Below are positions 58,424 to 64,000 of a stretch of 64,000 nt of DNA, piece by piece; within the stretch, counting starts at the first letter, position 1; each line of letters starts with the position of its first letter. The stretch is from Adineta ricciae (lineage: Eukaryota > Rotifera > Eurotatoria > Adinetida > Adinetidae). The position numbers and the translations under genes are program-made. The stretch is taken from the NCBI GenBank assembly GCA_905250025.1, contig CAJNOJ010000036.1:519950-583949 (forward strand), given 5' to 3'. Below the pieces are notes generated by a model, which saw only the letters and a program-made list of their open reading frames with translations, searched no databases and was not told where the DNA came from.

Positions 58424-58838
58424 GGCTGTAGACAAATAAACAAGACTGACGATAATATGTCGCAAACTACACGTGTACCTTTGTGGAGTGGATTTTTCTT
58501 TGATTCTTTTTCTTCCCATCATTCTGTCGTATTTGTTGAAGTACGCGTCGTCTACCAAGAGAAAGAGAAACACCTTCTCTTATTGAAAGGTATACCGAAC
58601 GGCCTAATTTATCATCAGCTACAAGGTTATATAATTTCTGCGCATGAAATTTCATACAAACCGGCAGTAATTCACTACCGATTCTCATCACAGATATTTC
58701 ATGGGGATCTACTAATCAGATGAAATTTAAACTACTCATACGATCATTTTTATTGAGTGAAAAATTTAGTTGTTTGGTGCACTTTTTACTCAAATCTTTC
58801 TTTCTTGAATATCGACATAAACAGCACACATCACTGTT
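58424..58838. other. Intergenic, 0.4 kb
   Basis: 5' region of fem1 and 3' flank of the first ART gene; no gene-like frame accepted. Confidence 0.4.
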
Positions 58839-59531
58839 CTATTCTTCGTCTTCTGCCAGTTCAACTTCGATTTCCCATTTACACCCTAAGTAATGAACGC
58901 TCAACACCTTCATTCGACTTCCAACTGCTATTAACGCTTCCTTTTCGTCACGAAACGTGCTCCACTGCCAGATGTTAGCCAAGTTTATTTTCGCCTTGTC
59001 GCTACACGTGTCTGTTCTCACCATCATCACAGCATTACCAGAATACACAAGTAACCGATCCACTGTCACCGATGTGAACGAATTCGTATAATAGTAACCA
59101 TTGCGTCGATCGAGATAGTACTGAATTTCACGATCACTCAGTGTCAAACCTCGATAGTACATGTGTTTGATATCGGTTTGTATAAGACCTCGTATCAGCG
59201 ATCGAAGTTTGTTGACATAAGTCCAGTCGATGTCGTCGAAATTAGCACTCAGAAGATTGAGATTTGTTTTCATGTAGCACTCGTTGGACTGACTGTCAGT
59301 GTATGACTTGATGACATGGAGCATATCATGAGTGAGTTCATGTGGGTTGATAGACGATGGATAGAGTTGTTTGAAGTAGGAGTGATATGGATTTTTGGTG
59401 AGAAGTTTACAGTCGAGTGAGTTCTTGGTGTAATCGAAGTAGTAGTCGTTGGTGTCAAGATCGGCTTTTGACGAAGCGATATTTTTTGGTAAATACAAGC
59501 TTGTTCGAGCATTCACGACGCAATTCATCAT
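58839..59531 (-). CDS. R-S-E class mono-ADP-ribosyltransferase, copy 1
   Basis: 230 aa from ATG 59531. The catalytic triad of arginine-type ARTs is complete: YYRG with R127, the S-F-T-S segment (151-154) and E196-K-E198 (DEKEALIAVGSRMKV). The two glutamates spaced as E-x-E are the hallmark of arginine-directed transferases, which move ADP-ribose from NAD to arginine on proteins. No signal peptide is visible, so it may act inside the cell unless an upstream exon adds one; the frame stays open well upstream of the ATG, so the true start is uncertain. Copy 2, 1.6 kb away, is identical in nearly all of the protein. Confidence 0.85.
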   Translation of the reverse strand: MMNCVVNARTSLYLPKNIASSKADLDTNDYYFDYTKNSLDCKLLTKNPYHSYFKQLYPSSINPHELTHDMLHVIKSYTDSQSNECYMKTNLNLLSANFDDIDWTYVNKLRSLIRGLIQTDIKHMYYRGLTLSDREIQYYLDRRNGYYYTNSFTSVTVDRLLVYSGNAVMMVRTDTCSDKAKINLANIWQWSTFRDEKEALIAVGSRMKVLSVHYLGCKWEIEVELAEDEE

Positions 59532-60479
59532 AGGTCGTGTATGTGTGCAAGAGAAAATGTAATTACAACATCGGTCGAAATGAGAAACATATGATTCATC
59601 AATTTCTGTAGAGTGGTACCAACCAAAACCAAACTATCTCTTTCATCCTGGTTATTGAATATTAGAAAATGTCAGTTATTTTGTCAGTCATTCTTTTCAG
59701 ATTTCATCAAATGGACGGAAACTTATCCAATACGGTTAATCGTGCTTAACCAGCAGATGTCATTTATTATTCAGTGGTGTTTGCTGCTTCGAAATATGTG
59801 TCATATAGAACGTACTCATCTAGCTTGTTCCTTGTTCGCTATAAAATAAAAATGAGGAATGTTACACACTGTAACCAATCTAAGACTGTCTACAAGCTAT
59901 ATTTATTCGTAACAAACATGTTTTCATTATGAAATTAATAAGTAAAAAAGAGAAAGAAAGAAAAAGATCTCTCGTTTAATAACCATCAACTTCAACAGGG
60001 ACAAATTTATAACTTTTAAATACAGCAGAACACGATGTATATCATGTTGGGTGAAGTATAGAAGGATTTCACATATAAATATTCTTGGATTTTTCATTTG
60101 CGAGAGAACATTATGCAATATATTAGAGTCAAACCCATGCTCACTAGTCCATTCTTATACACAGAAACTAGTCGAGTGAGTCGACGATACTTTCCCTTTC
60201 ATTTCTATACAGAGCATTTTGTCTTATGGTTGGTATACATCATAATGCCCAATGCTGAAAAGTCACGGTGAGCTATTACTAAAAGAATCCTATAAAAAGT
60301 ATAACTGGATAAAATTTTTTACACAAGTTGATTAGTTTGCTGCACCTGTATATCTAGAGCAGTTTTTTTAAAATAGAAAAAAACAAAATTCACTCGAATC
60401 ACCCTGTAAAAAAACAGTTGTGCAATTATATGATAACACTTTTTTCGTAAAAAATAGAAATAGAAAATGCGTTGAGCAG
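59532..60479. other. Spacer between twin ART genes, 0.95 kb
   Basis: About 60 bp beyond ATG 59531 still resemble the upstream flank of copy 2 (shared AGAGAAAATGTAATTACAA on the plus strand). The rest is unrelated to the flank of the other copy and holds no gene. Confidence 0.5.
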
Positions 60480-61178
60480 TTAGTTCGTGTCTTCCTCCTC
60501 TGCCAGTTCAACTTCGATTTCCCATTTACACCCTAAGTAATGAACGCTCAACACCTTCATTCGACTTCCAACTGCTATTAACGCTTCCTTTTCGTCACGA
60601 AACGTGCTCCACTGCCAGATGTTAGCCAAGTTTATTTTCGCCTTGTCGCTACACGTGTCTGTTCTCACCATCATCACAGCATTACCAGAATACACAAGTA
60701 ACCGATCCACTGTCACCGATGTGAACGAATTCGTATAATAGTAACCATTGCGTCGATCGAGATAGTACTGAATTTCACGATCACTCAGTGTCAAACCTCG
60801 ATAGTACATGTGTTTGATATCGGTTTGTATAAGACCTCGTATCAGCGATCGAAGTTTGTTGACATAAGTCCAGTCGATGTCGTCGAAATTAGCACTCAGA
60901 AGATTGAGATTTGTTTTCATGTAGCACTCGTTGGACTGACTGTCAGTGTATGACTTGATGACATGGAGCATATCATGAGTGAGTTCATGTGGGTTGATAG
61001 ACGATGGATAGAGTTGTTTGAAGTAGGAGTGATATGGATTTTTGGTGAGAAGTTTACAGTCGAGTGAGTTCTTGGTGTAATCGAAGTAGTAGTCGTTGGT
61101 GTCAAGATCGGCTTTTGACGAAGCGATATTTTTTGGTAAATACAAGCTTGTTCGAGCATTCACGATACAATCCATCAT
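60480..61178 (-). CDS. R-S-E class mono-ADP-ribosyltransferase, copy 2
   Basis: 232 aa from ATG 61178, identical to copy 1 from residue 7 to about residue 226, with differences only at the ends (MMDCIV versus MMNCVV; tail AEEEDTN versus AEDEE). R-S-E residues are all present. The frame continues upstream to 61232 (IFSRSHTQP just before the ATG), so an upstream exon is possible, as in copy 1. Same-strand tandem arrangement 0.95 kb apart indicates a recent duplication or ongoing conversion. Confidence 0.85.
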   Translation of the reverse strand: MMDCIVNARTSLYLPKNIASSKADLDTNDYYFDYTKNSLDCKLLTKNPYHSYFKQLYPSSINPHELTHDMLHVIKSYTDSQSNECYMKTNLNLLSANFDDIDWTYVNKLRSLIRGLIQTDIKHMYYRGLTLSDREIQYYLDRRNGYYYTNSFTSVTVDRLLVYSGNAVMMVRTDTCSDKAKINLANIWQWSTFRDEKEALIAVGSRMKVLSVHYLGCKWEIEVELAEEEDTN

Positions 61179-62591
61179 TGGCTGTGTATGTGAGCGAGAG
61201 AAAATGTAATTACAATGTGTGTCGCAACACAAAAAAAATCACATTGCCAGAATGACTCATACTTATGCAGAATGCTAGCTACATTGATAAAAAAACTGGT
61301 CGAAAAAGAATATATGACAAGCTTTTCCTAACTGCTCTTGTTGGGCGTGTATCCAAACTAGAAAACTTCTTTCGTATAAGTCAATGCTTTTGATCAGCGA
61401 CGTGACTGACATTAAGTTAAAAGGACACTGAAATTAAAAACTAGATTTTTAGATTAAATGTGTTTCGCAAAATGCATTAATTCTTTTTATAAAGAATGAC
61501 GTTTGCTGACTTTCCAAACAGATAAGAAAACGAATAATTTTGATGAGGTCAAAAAGAATCATTCATTCAATAAGTTTTTGATTTTCTACTTTTGCGGGCT
61601 ATCGCAACCATTCACATCGTCACAATTTTCCTGATCAGCTCATATCTCGTGCATGTGTTACGATATATTGATGAAAAAGAGCAACTATGCATACAAATCG
61701 CTTGATTCGATCGGTTCTTTACAACTAAATGTGCGTAAATTCAAGGTGAAACGTAAAACTTTATCTTGGCACTATGCATTATTCACGTATAAATATAATC
61801 GTTTATGCTCAAATTTTTTTGAAATTGCACGCGTTCGGTAATCGGATTTTCTTTTGTTTATCGATCTGCGGTGAGAACAATCGAACATCATCGACTTCTT
61901 CTCTTGTTACTCGAAGACGAACGTGATGAGAAAGTTATAACGTCTAAATCGATATAGACTGTGATCAAGATCAGAAGCTCGTTGAGAAGTAAGTGATTCA
62001 GATGAAAAAAATGCCACATTGAGATTTTGTTTAACATGTGTTTCGAACTAATATCCAAATCAGTATGCATATACGATCAAGTTTAGTTTTCTTGAAAGAC
62101 GAGTATAGAAGGACCTTCTGTTGTTGAAAAACAGATTAAAATAAATGATACTATCGAATCGAATGCGAGAGATGTGTACAGGTCGACGATTTCAGTGATA
62201 ATTGACTATATTCATGTCAGTATACGAGCTTCCGTCGCATTTTACGACATGCATCTATTCTCTGTTGACGCAGTGCAAATAACGCATAAAAAAAAGAAAG
62301 ATTGCAAAGAGAAATAAGACACAACGTTGAAGTTGACAAAGGTTCTCTCTCGTCTTCTCTGATTACGACAGTTTGATAAAGAACATCACTTATATGAATA
62401 TTTTGTCTATATGCGCTCTTTTGTCATGAATCATCGTATGCAGCAACTTTAAATCGATGCTTGTTCTAGAGTCAACACGAATCTGCCGATGCTCGTTACG
62501 AGCGACGACATCTTATGTAAATGTTCATTGACACAGTGCTAATATACCGCTTTTCATCACAAGTATCTTCGCACCTATTACGACGTGACAA
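61179..62591. other. Divergent intergenic region, 1.4 kb
   Basis: Longest gene-free stretch in the window. No supported frame on either strand; presumed promoters of ART copy 2 and the GT61-like gene. Confidence 0.5.
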
Positions 62592-64000
62592 ATGCGACGG
62601 AAAACATTGATTTTAACATTCGTTATCATCATCTTTTCTTTCATTATACTAAATCGACTTTTCATCTCTCGTCTGCCAATTTGCCGCAAGTTACCGTCAA
62701 ATACTCCGTCATTGTCTACACTTACTTGGAAAGATAATCACGATGAACTGTGGAAAATACCCGAATGGGTTGAACAATATAACGTTAGTCATTTATTTGA
62801 TTGGACTTGGCATAAAAATAGCGATTACAAACGATGTCGACCACCAATCACTCGTTCACCACAAGCAGAAACGTGCTCTGCAGGCTCCCCAATCGTTGTC
62901 AACAATGCTCTTGAATTCTTTCGTTCTCATCCCGAACACGGTTGCGTCGTTGATGACATTGCACGTTTACCTAATTTGATACCTCATCCATTACCTCGCA
63001 CACGTTCATTGTCTGATACGTGTTCTGCACTGAATATCAAGCGTGATTGGATCCTATGCAATAAACCACAAGTCGAACTTGATCGTTGGCTTCCAACTAC
63101 GACACGATTTATCACCGTTGCAATATTTAACGCATACGTTGATACAGGCCATTGCCATCCAGATGTACCAGGAACTATTTTTACGGAATACGCTACCTAT
63201 CATCTCCAACGTTGGACAAATAAATGGTGCAATAATGACCCTATTCGTCAGATACCAATTGTTGAAGCTCAATATCAGCATTCCGAATTAATTGATACAA
63301 TTGGAAATTATTTAAGTGCACCTGGTCATTTTGGACCTCAGCAGTTGCCACGTTTATTACGTCTACTTGCAACTGCACCAAAAACAGCAAAAGTTCTCGT
63401 TGCCAAAGGCGGTGTAGCGGACGGTCTAATCGATATTCTTGTTGACCGTGGTGTTGTCACGCATGATCGTATCGTTCCATATGAGAAACAAAACCCTTCT
63501 TACCATTACGCTCATATCGTTTATCGTAGTGAGGCTTGGCCTTATTTGAGTGATGCTAGGAATTCTCATTATGTTCATGATCGTACAGATATGCAACTTA
63601 TTCATCGTGTCTTAGCTGCTGATAAACAAGGATCACATACGAAAAGGAATCTTGTTATACTGATAAAACGAAAGATTGGTGGAACACGATCGATTATTGA
63701 ACATTCAAACGTAGCGTTATTCATTGAGTCTGCTTTGAACAAATCTAAGTTAGCAAATGACTTGCATTTAGCAATTTTTGAAGCGCATGGACATATGCGT
63801 GAACATATCGACTTATTTCGTCGAGCTCGTATTATTGTTGGTCCTCATGGTGCTGGAATGATGAATATTCTCTGGGCACCGCCTGGAACACATGTCGTCG
63901 AAGTTGGATACACAGATGGAATGAGATTTCCGGACATGTACGCAGAAATGAGCCTCCATTTGGATCATCATTATTGGATTTGTAAAGGATATGGAAATTA
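62592..64000 (+). CDS. GT61-like glycosyltransferase (EOGT/POMGNT2/DUF563 type), 3' truncated by window
   Basis: The frame is open from ATG 62592 to the window end (469 codons) with no stop. A short basic N-terminus (MRRK) and hydrophobic segment (about 5-27) mark a type II Golgi or ER membrane protein. The catalytic region is recognised late: IIVGPHGAGMMNILWAPP (about 414-431) and HVVEVGY are the GT61 signature loop, which holds the nucleotide-sugar site in this family. GT61 enzymes add GlcNAc or xylose to proteins or glycans. A FRRARIIVG helix-strand precedes the loop as in relatives. The C-terminus lies beyond the window. Confidence 0.85.
   Translation, partial: MRRKTLILTFVIIIFSFIILNRLFISRLPICRKLPSNTPSLSTLTWKDNHDELWKIPEWVEQYNVSHLFDWTWHKNSDYKRCRPPITRSPQAETCSAGSPIVVNNALEFFRSHPEHGCVVDDIARLPNLIPHPLPRTRSLSDTCSALNIKRDWILCNKPQVELDRWLPTTTRFITVAIFNAYVDTGHCHPDVPGTIFTEYATYHLQRWTNKWCNNDPIRQIPIVEAQYQHSELIDTIGNYLSAPGHFGPQQLPRLLRLLATAPKTAKVLVAKGGVADGLIDILVDRGVVTHDRIVPYEKQNPSYHYAHIVYRSEAWPYLSDARNSHYVHDRTDMQLIHRVLAADKQGSHTKRNLVILIKRKIGGTRSIIEHSNVALFIESALNKSKLANDLHLAIFEAHGHMREHIDLFRRARIIVGPHGAGMMNILWAPPGTHVVEVGYTDGMRFPDMYAEMSLHLDHHYWICKGYGN

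Noticed and set aside
60917..61159. 80-codon minus frame, also at 59270-59512
   Set aside because: Out-of-frame shadow of the ART genes.
1..64000. CRISPR arrays, bacterial operons, rRNA or tRNA genes, telomeric repeats, intact transposons
   Set aside because: None seen: no regular spacer-repeat arrays, no transposase or reverse transcriptase motifs, no recognisable structured RNA genes by eye. A covariance-model scan would be needed to exclude small RNAs.

Overview
This window looks like a piece of an invertebrate nuclear genome, most consistent with a bdelloid rotifer such as Adineta or Rotaria. That assignment is inference; no rRNA, mitochondrial or telomeric marker is present. Clear animal genes (SK-type potassium channel, FEM-1, UNC-93, rhodopsin-family GPCR, nocturnin-like nuclease) are densely packed in an AT-rich background. 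Introns are mostly 46-66 nt with GT-AG ends. In between lie genes whose closest recalled relatives are fungal or bacterial (GH51 arabinofuranosidase, DadA-like amine oxidase, secreted sialidases, C2 proteins of a fungal-type family), a mixture typical of bdelloids. I rebuilt exon structures by hand. Every multi-exon model described as intact below has a total length divisible by three.

Layout. 0.8-8.1 kb: two GT15-like mannosyltransferase paralogues sharing a conversion-like tract, a membrane SDR, and three tandem GPI-type Cys-rich (Ly6/uPAR-like) genes. 9.4-18.7 kb: orphan GPCR, DadA-like flavoenzyme, an unknown 173-aa protein, two tandem sialidases, and an ADP-ribosyltransferase-like plus LRR protein with a lost catalytic glutamate. 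19.3-24.5 kb: two C2-domain paralogues flanking a membrane-anchored FG-GAP repeat gene. 25.3-30.6 kb: a CCCH zinc-finger gene and two F-box genes. 31.6-39.6 kb: extended SDR, UNC-93-like transporter (one frameshift), two small membrane proteins, and a nocturnin-like nuclease (one frameshift). 40.6-42.5 kb: a third F-box gene. 42.7-49.6 kb: the most striking locus, one 2250-aa ORF joining ankyrin repeats, WWE, DEAH helicase, nucleotidyltransferase and PARP catalytic modules. 50.2-58.4 kb: secreted EEP-fold nuclease, SK channel, decayed GH51 pseudogene, FEM-1. 58.8-61.2 kb: two almost identical R-S-E ADP-ribosyltransferases. 62.6-64.0 kb: a GT61-like glycosyltransferase running off the window.

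Themes. (1) ADP-ribosylation: the PARP fusion, two intact ARTs and one degenerate ART-LRR protein. (2) Ubiquitin-ligase adaptors: three F-box proteins and FEM-1. (3) Surface and secreted proteins: Ly6-like trio, sialidases, FG-GAP protein, WDDL-type membrane protein. (4) Recent duplication or gene conversion in at least three gene pairs. How these genes cooperate, if they do, cannot be read from the sequence.
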